A DNA stretch of 40,179 nucleotides from an uncultured Prevotellaceae bacterium (lineage in GTDB: Bacteria > Bacteroidota > Bacteroidia > Bacteroidales > Muribaculaceae): positions 1 through 40,179 of the forward strand of contig CAMJZF010000010.1 of assembly GCA_946410125.1 (NCBI GenBank), in the 5' to 3' direction. Both the position numbers and the translations under genes were made by a program. The notes below the pieces were generated by a model. It was not told the origin of the DNA. It saw nothing but the letters and a program-made list of their open reading frames with translations, and searched no databases. Below, piece by piece: positions 7,760 to 15,770 of the stretch. Positions within the stretch are counted from its first letter, which is position 1, and the number at the start of each line of letters is the position of its first letter.

Positions 7760-7847
7760 CTAATATTTTCTGGATAAAGTATTTAGATTCTTATTTATCA
7801 CCACATTGATTATCTCGATCGTTGGACTTAAAACCTTTTCTTAAAAG

Positions 7848-8339
7848 ATGAATCAACCATATTTTAGAGCTATGCGCCGCTCGCGTCAACAACTCACGCA
7901 AGACAGAGCCCTTGAAATTCTCCAGGAGGCAACGTCGGGGGTACTGGCTTTGCTTGGCGACTATGATTATCCCTATGCAGTTCCCCTCAGTTATGTATAT
8001 AGCGAAGGTAAACTTTACTTCCACAGCGCTATGGCCGGTCACAAGATAGATGCCATCAGCAAGTGCGATAAGGCATCGTTCTGTGTCATTGATAAAGATG
8101 ATGTTCACCCCGAGAAGTATACCACCTTTTTTCGGAGTGTAATCGCTTTTGGCAAAATTCACATCATCGAAGATGAGCAAGAGAAATTGGAAACAGCGCG
8201 CAAGCTTGGGAAACGCTATAATCCCAACGATGACGAATCCTTGCAAAAAGAATTGGACAGCGGTCTTTCCCGAATGCACATGTTACGCTTTGACATTGAA
8301 CATCTTACCGGGAAAGAAGCTATTGAACTTGTAAAATAG
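7848..8339 (+). CDS. NimA-like pyridoxamine 5'-phosphate oxidase-family protein
   Basis: The 163-residue protein belongs to the FMN-binding split-barrel superfamily, close to Nim-type 5-nitroimidazole resistance proteins. The N-terminal FRAMRRSRQQL, the SGVLALLGDYDYPYAVPLSYVY strand pair, and the FHSAMAGHKIDAI stretch are typical, and the length fits. These proteins bind FMN or haem and are soluble; some reduce nitroaromatics, but most chromosomal members have no proven substrate. It stands alone after the LRR terminator with a short leader and no evident TAnnTTTG. It is followed by the interrupted MBL-fold gene. Drug resistance cannot be claimed from sequence. Confidence 0.85.
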   Translation: MNQPYFRAMRRSRQQLTQDRALEILQEATSGVLALLGDYDYPYAVPLSYVYSEGKLYFHSAMAGHKIDAISKCDKASFCVIDKDDVHPEKYTTFFRSVIAFGKIHIIEDEQEKLETARKLGKRYNPNDDESLQKELDSGLSRMHMLRFDIEHLTGKEAIELVK

Positions 8340-8451
8340 ATTCAGCTCGGGAAATGATATGGATTGAAATAAATCTTTAATTCTTAGATCTAAATTAGTA
8401 CGCATTTGAGTTAGGTAAACGACTTGTTGAGAAAGCCAAAGAACAAGAAAA

Positions 8452-9288
8452 ATGAAAATACATGTTTTACACACTGGCGAGGTGCGAGTCTCGCCCCACT
8501 TGCCTTTCGGCGGTGACAACTGAAGTTTATTGAAAGCCTCTGGCTTGACAACTCCCAAAAAAGACTGGATTTGGCTGCCAGTGTGCTGCTATTTGATTGA
8601 GCACCCAAAGGGCAGGATTCTTGTTGACACGGGGTGGCATCGCGACATGTCGCCCAATGGAGAATATGACAAGAAAGCTCAAATCAAGAGTTTAGGTTCA
8701 TGGATTCTCTACCATGTCAATCAAGGCCGCATCGCCGCTGGCGAAGCCATAGATGAGCAACTTGCAGCAATGGGACTCAAAGGCAGTGACATCGACTATG
8801 TACTACTCTCCCACCTTGACTGTGACCATGCCAACGGCTTGCGAGCAGTAGCCGATGCCAAGCACATTCTTTGTGCCCCCGAAGAGGTGGAGTGCGACCG
8901 AAAGAATGGTTTAGTGCGTTATCAAAAGAAATGGTGGCAAAGTGTTGATTTGCGCACATTTGAGTGGAACGGCACCGATGGCCCCGCATGCAAGTCATTT
9001 GACTTGTTTGGGGATGGCACTGTCGTGATGATAAACATACCCGGTCATTGCGATGGATTGTGTGCAGTAAAACTCCTAAACAAAGATGGCAGATTTGTAC
9101 TTCTCTTTGCCGATGGTGGCTACGCAACAAAGTCTTGGAAGGAAATGATTACAAGTGGTATTTCTCTTGATAAGAAGATGCAGCGCAAATCGCTGGAATG
9201 GATTCGTGAGCAGTCGCTTGACCCTAACTGTATTGAGTCACTGGCGACACACGATACCGCTATTGTGCCACACACAATTGAATTGTGA
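8452..9288 (+). pseudogene. MBL-fold hydrolase (lactonase-like) with in-frame TGA
   Basis: From ATG 8452 the frame reads MKIHVLHTGEVRVSP to GGDN, then a TGA (8521-8523), and continues SLLKASGLTTPKKDW in the same frame to TGA 9286-9288. Without the stop the product would be 278 residues. It carries the metallo-beta-lactamase zinc motif as HLDCDH (about residues 121-126), a later GHCDG His and an FADGG Asp. This is the N-acyl-homoserine-lactonase-like branch (YtnP/AiiA-like). From memory, homologues have Cys at the TGA position. A TTG at 8530 could restart translation but would lack the first beta strand. Explanations are a nonsense mutation, a sequence error, or less likely recoding; no convincing selenocysteine hairpin follows. 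Confidence 0.7.
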
Positions 9289-9304
9289 CAGATAAGACCA
9301 TCAC

Positions 9305-9334
9305 ATAAATAACTATAAATAACTATAAATAACC
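9305..9334. repeat. Three tandem copies of a 10-mer (ATAAATAAC[T/C])
   Basis: The units at 9305-9314, 9315-9324 and 9325-9334 are identical except for the last base. They sit between two convergent genes just before a long hairpin. No function is evident. Confidence 0.7.
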
Positions 9335-9380
9335 CAACTCCATAACACTGCAATTATATCTCGGCAATGTTATGGAGTTG
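9335..9380. terminator. Long hairpin between convergent genes
   Basis: CAACTCCATAACA and TGTTATGGAGTTG form a perfect 13-bp stem with a 20-nt loop. The position between stops at 9288 (plus) and 9408 (minus) fits a bidirectional terminator, although the T-runs are weak (TAAGTTTTAG on plus, GGTTATTTAT on minus). Confidence 0.6.
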
Positions 9381-9407
9381 TAAGTTTTAGATAGAAAATG
9401 ACAATTG

Positions 9408-9863
9408 TTACCAGTTGAGTGGCTCTTGAAGGATTGTGCCATCTACCATTGGACTGTCTTTCTCGGTGAACGGGGTGCCATTGTATTGCACACAAAGCAT
9501 GGTCAAGTTCTCGCTGCCTGTGTTCTTCAAAGCACGCTTGCCTTCGGGTGAAACCCTTATTACACTTCCCTCTGTCACAGGCACTATCTCACCATCTACC
9601 TGATACTGGCCATCTCCACTCAAGATAAAATAAAGTTCCTCGTGTGTCTTATGAGTGTGAAGAAATCCGCTGTCCTGACCGGGAACGAGGGTTTGAAACG
9701 AGAACTCTCCCGCGGCAGCACCTACTGCTTGTCCGCCAAATACTTTGCCTTGCAGCGTGAAGTCGGGCCCCATGGGCAGTTCATATCCTATAATCTCACT
9801 TAGTTTGCCAAAATTGGCTACTGTAAAATTCTTGCCTTGCGCAATTGTTTCAATCTTCTTCAT
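9408..9863 (-). CDS. Cupin-domain protein
   Basis: The 151-residue protein is a single-domain cupin. The first cupin motif is present as FLHTHKTHEELYF, giving probable metal ligands His69, His71 and Glu75 or Glu76. The second motif lies around GSVIRVSPEGKRALKN. It starts 14 nt after the HxlR regulator stop, so the two form an operon. Small cupins beside HxlR regulators often serve in redox or aldehyde stress or small-molecule turnover, but no substrate can be read from the sequence. The protein is soluble and cytoplasmic. Confidence 0.85.
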   Translation of the reverse strand: MKKIETIAQGKNFTVANFGKLSEIIGYELPMGPDFTLQGKVFGGQAVGAAAGEFSFQTLVPGQDSGFLHTHKTHEELYFILSGDGQYQVDGEIVPVTEGSVIRVSPEGKRALKNTGSENLTMLCVQYNGTPFTEKDSPMVDGTILQEPLNW

Positions 9864-9877
9864 TTTTTAATAACTGT

Positions 9878-10258
9878 TTAATGATTTCTATTAGATGAAT
9901 ATTTTTTCCTGTCATTGAGAATGTCGGCGAGATTATCCAAAGCCCAATCAATAAGGTTGTTGATGTGTGGCATCAGCGATTGCGCCCTCTCGGTGATGCT
10001 ATATTCCACACGGGGTGGAATCTCGGCATAAGCATGACGCTCCACCAGTCCATCGGCTTCAAGATTTTTGAGAGCCACCGTCAGCATCTTTTGGGAAATG
10101 TCGGGTATTGCCGCAAGAATGTCGGAATAACGCATAGGCTGTTGTTTGCCGTCAAGCGTAATTAGTATGAGCATAGACCATCGGTCACTAATGCGTGACA
10201 GAATATTGCGTATGGGGCAATCGGGATAATGAGGGTCTACAATAATATCTCGTAACAT
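9878..10258 (-). CDS. HxlR-family transcriptional regulator
   Basis: The 126-residue winged-helix protein has the family pattern: an N-terminal Cys in DCPIRNIL (Cys14), the DRWSMLIL helix, the recognition region ISQKMLTVALKNLEADGLV, and the wing PPRVEYSITE. HxlR proteins are dimeric DNA-binding regulators that commonly sense aldehydes, electrophiles or redox state through the conserved Cys and repress their own operon. Here it precedes the cupin gene by 14 nt. A perfect TAGTAACT/AGTTACTA dyad overlaps its promoter, with a second TTAGTAA/TTACTAA pair further upstream, so autoregulation is likely. Confidence 0.9.
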   Translation of the reverse strand: MLRDIIVDPHYPDCPIRNILSRISDRWSMLILITLDGKQQPMRYSDILAAIPDISQKMLTVALKNLEADGLVERHAYAEIPPRVEYSITERAQSLMPHINNLIDWALDNLADILNDRKKYSSNRNH

Positions 10259-10282
10259 CTATTGTCTTATGAATAATTATAT

Positions 10283-10403
10283 TAGTAACTATTCGTTCGT
10301 TTCGGTTGCAAAGTTACTATTATCACGGCAAACGACAAAGAACATGACAAAAAGTTTGTCTCACACTTTTACGTTAGTAATGGGAATATCAGTCGATTAC
10401 TAA
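10283..10403. promoter_or_regulatory. Promoter and probable HxlR operators
   Basis: The minus-strand -7 element TAACTTTG is at 10309-10316. It is overlapped by the right half of a dyad TAGTAACT (10283-10290) / AGTTACTA (10312-10319). A second pair TTAGTAA (10374-10380) / TTACTAA (10397-10403) lies upstream. The shared TAGTAA half-site in four positions suggests cooperative binding by the regulator. Confidence 0.55.
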
Positions 10404-10696
10404 AGCACTATTTATACATTATTAATATTTACACAAAATAAATCTTTATCTTTTTTCACAAAGGTGCCGCAAGCCAAGAGCAGCATAATGCTTACATTAA
10501 TATTGGTTCAGCCCACATTAGCAGATTTATTTTTTCGGGGAAAAGTTACAAAATAATATCTCGAACTCTCTACATGTGCATGTCTCTGCGTATTGGATAT
10601 AGGTCGCTCACGTTTCGCCATAAATGAGAAAGCCGCCTTTGTGGGGCGGTTCTCTCGGTGGTTGGTGCAGTGCTCTCGATGTTTAAGATTGCTAAA
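10404..10696. other. Gene-free region with a terminator hairpin
   Basis: I see no credible gene. GAGAA...CCGCC (10626-10636) pairs with GGCGG-TTCTC (10645-10654) with a small bulge. On the minus strand it is followed by ATTTATGG, a modest terminator for the SDR gene that ends at 10697. The rest is AT-rich with no recognisable element. Confidence 0.45.
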
Positions 10697-11541
10697 TCAT
10701 CCTAATTTGTATTGTCCTGTGCGTATGCTGGCAATAACACCACCATCAATAAGCAGGTCGGTTCCCGTGATAAATTTGGCATGTTCGCCAAGCAGGAACG
10801 CTGCCGCCTCAGCAATCTCATCACTTGTTCCAGTGCGCTTTACAGCACTTGCGTCAATCATTCGCTGATAGCCTTCACCATTGGCATTGAATTCGTCAAA
10901 AGCAAGCGGAGTGACAATCACTCCTGGGCTGATGGTGTTGATGCGTGCCCCACGCTCGCGCCAAGTGGTGGCTGCTGCACGCTGTGCCTGCAGGTGGTTC
11001 ATGCGCTTGGCAATCATATAGGCAAAACCTGAATTCTGCATTGCCACCTCCTTGACAAACGGCACTTCGGCAAGTTGCTCGGTTGGGGTATTGCAAGTTG
11101 CAGTTCCACCTCATTGGGTATCGGGTACATATAGGCAGCCTGACTGCTGACAATAAGACCGGCTCCTCCCTGGGCCATCACCTGTCCAAAAGCATCAACA
11201 GCATAGCCCGTGCCCAACATGTCAAGGTTGACAATATGCTCTGGTGTCGCCTGGTTGGGCGATGCTCCTGCCGTGTCGATGAAATACATTACCGGGCCCA
11301 ATTCTGAGGCACGTTGGGCGAATGCCTTAACACTCTCTTTCTCCAAGGCGTTCACCTTCATCGCAACCACATCATAACCACTGTGTTTGAAGTCATTTGA
11401 CACTCTATCAAGAGCCTTTTCGCTCACATCACCAAGCAGGATTCTTTTACCGGCACCTATGCGGCGCACAATGGCGGTGCCCATGCTGCCAGCACCCAGC
11501 AGTGCAATGACTGCTTTTCTCTCGTTTCTGTCAAATATCAT
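10697..11541 (-). pseudogene. SDR-family oxidoreductase, frameshifted
   Basis: The N-terminal part (11541 to about 11090) has the nucleotide-binding GAGSMGTA (residues 16-23) and the GLIVSSQAAYMYP strand. The C-terminal part, in another frame from about 11085 to 10697, has the catalytic YMIAK (YxxxK), the RINTISPGVIVTPL segment and the GTDLLIDGG end. One missing base near 11086-11093 explains the break: the second frame continues TPTEQLAEVPFVKEVAMQN. Restored length is 281 residues, normal for a classical short-chain dehydrogenase. It lies 15 nt after the acetyltransferase gene and shares its promoter. As it stands, the catalytic Tyr and the Rossmann fold are on separate frames, so it is probably inactive unless the base is a sequencing error. 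Confidence 0.8.
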
Positions 11542-11556
11542 ATTTGTTATTTTTGT

Positions 11557-12084
11557 TTAATCTACATTTTTAATAAACTTGGCTGGATTTCCGCCTACAA
11601 TCGTGTTGGCAGCGACATCTTTAGTCACGACAGCACCTGCTGCCACAACTGCATTCTCCCCCACAGTAACTCCGGGCAGAATGGTGGCACCCGCACCAAT
11701 CCACGCATTGCGGCAGACGCGCACAGGTTTACACAGCAACAATTGGTGGTCATGCAAGTCGTGATTGTTGCTGATAAGTTGCACATTGGCTGCTATCATC
11801 ACATCGTCTTCAATGGTGATGCCGCCCCGCGACATCATCAGGCAGTCGGGCATAATCATCACATTATTACCTATCTTCACACGGTCGAAACACACGCCCT
11901 TTAGCGGTGGCATTACCATGCTGCCGTCTCCGATATTGCCGTTAAACAGTTCCTTTACCAGATTATTATACTCGTCGGTATAGGGCATGGTGTGATTGAT
12001 GCTGAATACCAATTTCACGTCTCTCATGCCGCGTTCCATTTCACTGGGCGTAGTCTTGCGAGGGTCTACTATAAATGCTTCCAT
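11557..12084 (-). CDS. Hexapeptide-repeat O-acetyltransferase (maltose/galactoside type)
   Basis: The start at 12084 (MEAFIVDPRKTTPSEMERG) is preferred over the longer ORF from 12153, because a TAAATTTG promoter element lies between them at 12118-12125. The 175-residue protein has an N-terminal helix pair and then a left-handed beta-helix of hexapeptide repeats. These include the active-site region QLISNNHDLHDH and the typical end AWIGAGATILPGVTVGENAVV and VGGNPAKFI. Such enzymes are trimeric, cytoplasmic and use acetyl-CoA to acetylate sugars. It is followed by the SDR pseudogene 15 nt away. Sugar specificity is not predictable. Confidence 0.88.
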   Translation of the reverse strand: MEAFIVDPRKTTPSEMERGMRDVKLVFSINHTMPYTDEYNNLVKELFNGNIGDGSMVMPPLKGVCFDRVKIGNNVMIMPDCLMMSRGGITIEDDVMIAANVQLISNNHDLHDHQLLLCKPVRVCRNAWIGAGATILPGVTVGENAVVAAGAVVTKDVAANTIVGGNPAKFIKNVD

Positions 12085-12117
12085 GTCTATATTTTTTTTT
12101 ATTTTATTTTTACAGCG

Positions 12118-12181
12118 CAAATTTACAACTACTTTCATTATCATCAGTTTCACAAATTACTTCAACCTTTTCACAAATTAC
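12118..12181 (-). promoter_or_regulatory. Promoter with two direct repeats for the acetyltransferase operon
   Basis: The minus-strand -7 element TAAATTTG is at 12118-12125. Upstream lie two exact copies of GTAATTTGTGAAA (complement of 12148-12160 and 12169-12181), spaced by 21 nt, two helical turns. No good -33 element is visible, so an activator binding the repeats is likely. Confidence 0.5.
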
Positions 12182-12270
12182 ACATTTTGCTCACACTCTA
12201 AAAACAAACAACTATGAAAAAACTGCAAGACACCTCAAGTTCATAAACCCTGGGGAAGATCTATTTACCG

Positions 12271-12303
12271 CAAAAAAATCCCTGGCGATTTCTCGTCAGG
12301 GAT
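12271..12303 (-). terminator. Rho-independent terminator of PPi-phosphofructokinase
   Basis: On the minus strand ATCCCTG-ACGA pairs with TCG-CCAGGGAT and is followed by seven T residues (complement of 12271-12277). It lies about 85 nt beyond the stop of the gene. Confidence 0.85.
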
Positions 12304-12387
12304 CAGCAAGCTGTAAAAAAGGTAAAAATGATACACAACTCTCACCCGACATCAGTCTTTCAACATGATATCATTAGTGAGCGTGCT

Positions 12388-14061
12388 TTATTTTCCTCCT
12401 TGCTCGTAGTAAAGAGTACAAGAAGTCTGGTCGCACATCTCTGGTGAACCAAAGTACTGAATTGGTCCAGGATAGATGTAGCAAGTTTCCTTAGCCCAAA
12501 GCTCACGGCTATTGGCAAACACCTTAAAGGGCTTACCTTTAAGATCGACGAGAGCTTTCTTGATGACGGGCTTTTGCTTACCGTTACGGTGCTCCATGTT
12601 CATCATCATGGTGATGGGAATACCACCTGCCTCCCACTCCGACGCGGGCTTTGCAAGATGACGAATCGACGACATGTAGCCAGTAGCACCGGCATTGATG
12701 AGCATTGTGGCATTGAAGCCAAGTGCATAGCAGTAATCGGCATCAAAGTTTGATGGGTCGGCGCATCGTCCTTCATAACCAAAGAAATGATGCTGAGTCT
12801 TGAATTTGCCAACAAACCTTCCTTCATCTTTCATCTTCTGAAGCTTCTTGGCTACCATCTCGCTAAGCAGCTTCTCGGTCTCAATGAGTGAGAGCTGAAC
12901 GTTGCCGTGAGGGTCACGGTCAAGAGTAAGCTGACGAGCCACCGCTGGAGGCAAAGACTCAAAGCGATCCTTGTTCTCTTGACTAAGTTTCGAAAGAACA
13001 AATTCACGCTGCTCATCAAGATGCAGTTTCGAGAAATTGGGATTGGCGGCAAGAATGTCGTTGAGCTCGTCAATAAGCTTCTTCATGGCAGGCATAAACT
13101 CCACTAGACCTTCGGGAATAAGCACTGTACCATAGTTCTTACCCTTAGCGGCACGAGCTGCCACCACGCGGGCAATGTCATTAACAACATCGTCGAGATA
13201 CATGTTCTTGGCAGCCACTTCCTCACCAATGACACAGTAGTTGGGCTGAGTTTGCAATGCACACTCAAGAGCAATGTGAGAAGCCGAACGCCCCATCAGC
13301 TTGATGAAGTGCCAGTACTTCTTGGCACTGTTGCAGTCACGCTCCACGTTGCCAATAAGCTCACTGTAAAGTTTGGTAGCAGTATCGAAGCCAAAAGATA
13401 TCTCAACCTTTTCATTCTTCAAGTCGCCATCGATAGTCTTTGGAACACCTATTACCTGCACGGGCACCTTCTTGTTCTTATAGTACTCGGCAAGAACAGC
13501 GGCATTGGTGTTACTGTCGTCACCACCAATAATAACAATAGCACGGATATTAAGCTTATTGATAATCTCCAAGCCTTTCTCAAATTGCTCAGGCTTTTCA
13601 AGTTTGGTGCGTCCCGAGCCAATCATATCAAAGCCACCGCAATTGCGATACTCGTCAATGATTTCGCGGGTAAGCTCCTTGTAATCATGCTCGATAAGGC
13701 CTTCTGGGCCCATCAGGAAACCATAGAGACGGCTTTTCTCATTAATAGCCTTGATGCCGTCAAAGATACCACAAATCACATTGTGACCACCAGGAGCCTG
13801 ACCACCCGAGAGGATTACACCAACATTGCAAGGCTTATCACCATGCATTGACTGGGCTTCATCATCTCTAACAAAAGTCAACTCAGGGAGACCATAAGTG
13901 TTGGGAAACAATTTCTTGATATCCTCCTGATTACCAGCCGACTCTGTAGGATTGCCAACAACAGCCTTCACTGGCCCCTGCAATGCAGCAGGAAGTTTAG
14001 GCTGATAGGCCGAACGCAATTGTTGAAGAATACTTTTCTGCTTGAATTTCAGAATATCCAT
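12388..14061 (-). CDS. pfp: PPi-dependent 6-phosphofructokinase (long form)
   Basis: This 557-residue enzyme reversibly converts fructose 6-phosphate to fructose 1,6-bisphosphate using pyrophosphate. Motifs in order are GVILSGGQAPGGHN (81-94), IIGGDDSNTNA (about 177-187), VPKTIDGDLKN (206-216) and LMGRSASHIALE (255-266). The second Asp in GGDDS and the Lys in PKTIDGD mark PPi rather than ATP as phosphoryl donor. The length fits the long (plant beta/Bacteroidetes) clade. It is monocistronic, with a near-consensus GAACTTTG -7 element (minus, 14107-14114) and a good terminator. It is cytoplasmic and glycolytic, and unrelated to the polysaccharide genes that start divergently. Confidence 0.95.
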   Translation of the reverse strand: MDILKFKQKSILQQLRSAYQPKLPAALQGPVKAVVGNPTESAGNQEDIKKLFPNTYGLPELTFVRDDEAQSMHGDKPCNVGVILSGGQAPGGHNVICGIFDGIKAINEKSRLYGFLMGPEGLIEHDYKELTREIIDEYRNCGGFDMIGSGRTKLEKPEQFEKGLEIINKLNIRAIVIIGGDDSNTNAAVLAEYYKNKKVPVQVIGVPKTIDGDLKNEKVEISFGFDTATKLYSELIGNVERDCNSAKKYWHFIKLMGRSASHIALECALQTQPNYCVIGEEVAAKNMYLDDVVNDIARVVAARAAKGKNYGTVLIPEGLVEFMPAMKKLIDELNDILAANPNFSKLHLDEQREFVLSKLSQENKDRFESLPPAVARQLTLDRDPHGNVQLSLIETEKLLSEMVAKKLQKMKDEGRFVGKFKTQHHFFGYEGRCADPSNFDADYCYALGFNATMLINAGATGYMSSIRHLAKPASEWEAGGIPITMMMNMEHRNGKQKPVIKKALVDLKGKPFKVFANSRELWAKETCYIYPGPIQYFGSPEMCDQTSCTLYYEQGGK

Positions 14062-14240
14062 ATTACTACCTATTAAATATTTTTTAAGTATTACCTTATT
14101 TTTTTTGCAAAGTTCGTAAAAATTGAGATTTGTTGCAACAAGAAAATATTTAAAAAATCTTTATAGGGCATGTATACCGATTGCATAAAGTTTTTTTTCT
14201 CAAGCAACAAGACTCGTAAAGTGCGGCAAATACCAATTTA

Positions 14241-14272
14241 TTTGACAAATCCAGATTAAATGTGTAAATTTG
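14241..14272 (+). promoter_or_regulatory. Promoter for the first flippase gene
   Basis: TTTG (14241-14244) and TAAATTTG (14265-14272) are separated by 20 nt, an ideal Bacteroidales promoter, 25 nt before ATG 14298. Confidence 0.75.
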
Positions 14273-14297
14273 CGACTCATAAACTAACAATAAACGA

Positions 14298-15770
14298 ATG
14301 GACGAGAATATCACCCCTCTTAAAGAGCGCACGGAACAGAGCTTATTTTGGAGCGTGCTGAACAATGGCACTTTGCAGGTGCTGAACATCTTGTTCGGAG
14401 TGATTCTCGCCCGATTACTCACTCCTGGAGATTATGGTATTGTGGGCGTGCTCACCATTTTCACCCTTATTGCTGGCAACCTTCAAAGCAGCGGTTTTAC
14501 CCAGGCTCTCATCAACATCAAGAAGCCTGAAGCCAATGATTACAACTCGGTCTTCTGGTTCAACGTGATTGTGAGCGTGTTAATGTATGCTGTCTTGTGG
14601 TTTTGCGCTCCATTGATTGCCCGTTTTTTCCATCAGCCCGTTCTTGTAGAAGTCTCTCGATTTGTGTTTCTCGCGTTTTTGATTTCTTCGTTAGGCATTG
14701 CCCATGCTGCCTATATGAGCAAGAATTTGATGAACAAAGAGGTTGCTATTATCAATCTCATTGCGTTGGTGTGTTCGGGCTGTGTGGGTGTTGTTCTTGC
14801 GTTTAACGGATACCGTTACTGGAGTCTTGCCTGGCAACAGGTAATTTACATCACTGTGCTCAACTTAGGGCGATATTACTATACCCCTTGGCACCCATCA
14901 TGGCAAATCGATTTTGGTCCCGTTAAACGCATGTTTGGCTTTGCCGTCAACATCCTCTTTACAAATATCATAAACACCCTTAGCGGTCAAATTCTCACCT
15001 TCATTTTTGGCCGTTTCTTTCCCATATCACAAGTGGGGAATTTCACACAAGCCAATAAATGGAACACTCAGGCTCACACCTTTGTGAGTGGAGCTCTTGG
15101 GCAGGTGGTACAGCCTGTTCTTGTTAAAGTAGGTGATGACCATGAACGCCTTAAGCGTGTGTTTCGCAAGATGATGCGCTTCACAGCGTTCCTGACGTTC
15201 CCTGTTTTGCTTGGATTAGCACTTGTGGCAAATGAGTTTGTGACATTGGTATTAGGCAAAGAATGGATACACTGCATACCCCTGCTACAAGTACTATGCA
15301 TAGCAGGAGCTTTCATGCCTTTCTACACTGTTTTCCAAAACCTGGCAATAGGTTGCAAGCGCAGTGACATGTATTTGTGGTGCAACATAGGGTTGATTAT
15401 AGCTCAAATAAGTATAATCTTGTTGTGCTACTACTTTTTCTCACAATCTATTACAGTTGTGGTTGCAGTATATTCGGCATTACTCATCTTTTGGTTACTT
15501 GTGTGGCAAGTGGTGGCCCACCGCTTGATTGGCGTAACATTGACAGAGACCTTGCTCGACACAATGCCATTCATGTTGATAACAATCGCATCACTTGGCA
15601 TAGCTTATCTTTCCATAATGTTTATTGACAATGACATTTTGAGATTAATATTCAAGATAATTATTGGAGCTGTGATTTATATAGCAACCATGAAACTTGC
15701 CCATGTCAAGATTTTTGAAGAGAGCCTGGAATTCTTCAAAAAGAAACTAAAGAAAAAATCAGCTCACTGA
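14298..15770 (+). CDS. wzx: Oligosaccharide flippase, WzxC-like
   Basis: The 490-residue polytopic membrane protein belongs to the PST/MOP superfamily. The N-terminus PLKERTEQSLFWSVLNNGTLQ followed by GVILARLLTPGDYGIVG (about residues 35-52) is the hallmark of WzxC-like lipid-linked oligosaccharide exporters. About 12-14 hydrophobic segments follow, and the C-terminus is lysine-rich (KKKLKKKSAH). It should flip undecaprenyl-linked sugar units across the inner membrane. The gene has its own promoter and its 3' end overlaps the convergent glycosyltransferase by 12 bp. A second flippase lies 1 kb downstream, so the two may act on different glycans. Confidence 0.92.
   Translation: MDENITPLKERTEQSLFWSVLNNGTLQVLNILFGVILARLLTPGDYGIVGVLTIFTLIAGNLQSSGFTQALINIKKPEANDYNSVFWFNVIVSVLMYAVLWFCAPLIARFFHQPVLVEVSRFVFLAFLISSLGIAHAAYMSKNLMNKEVAIINLIALVCSGCVGVVLAFNGYRYWSLAWQQVIYITVLNLGRYYYTPWHPSWQIDFGPVKRMFGFAVNILFTNIINTLSGQILTFIFGRFFPISQVGNFTQANKWNTQAHTFVSGALGQVVQPVLVKVGDDHERLKRVFRKMMRFTAFLTFPVLLGLALVANEFVTLVLGKEWIHCIPLLQVLCIAGAFMPFYTVFQNLAIGCKRSDMYLWCNIGLIIAQISIILLCYYFFSQSITVVVAVYSALLIFWLLVWQVVAHRLIGVTLTETLLDTMPFMLITIASLGIAYLSIMFIDNDILRLIFKIIIGAVIYIATMKLAHVKIFEESLEFFKKKLKKKSAH

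Noticed and set aside
8521-8560. Selenocysteine insertion at TGA 8521
   Set aside because: The only nearby hairpin (AAGCC-TCT-GGCTT) is too short and too near to be a bacterial SECIS, and this order is not known to me for selenoproteins of this family.
10447-10500. Second copy of the 64-bp hairpin element near GGTGCCGCAAGCC
   Set aside because: Only about nine bases match and the hairpin core is absent.
13252-13851. 199-codon open frame opposite PPi-phosphofructokinase
   Set aside because: Antisense shadow without domain, promoter or ribosome site.
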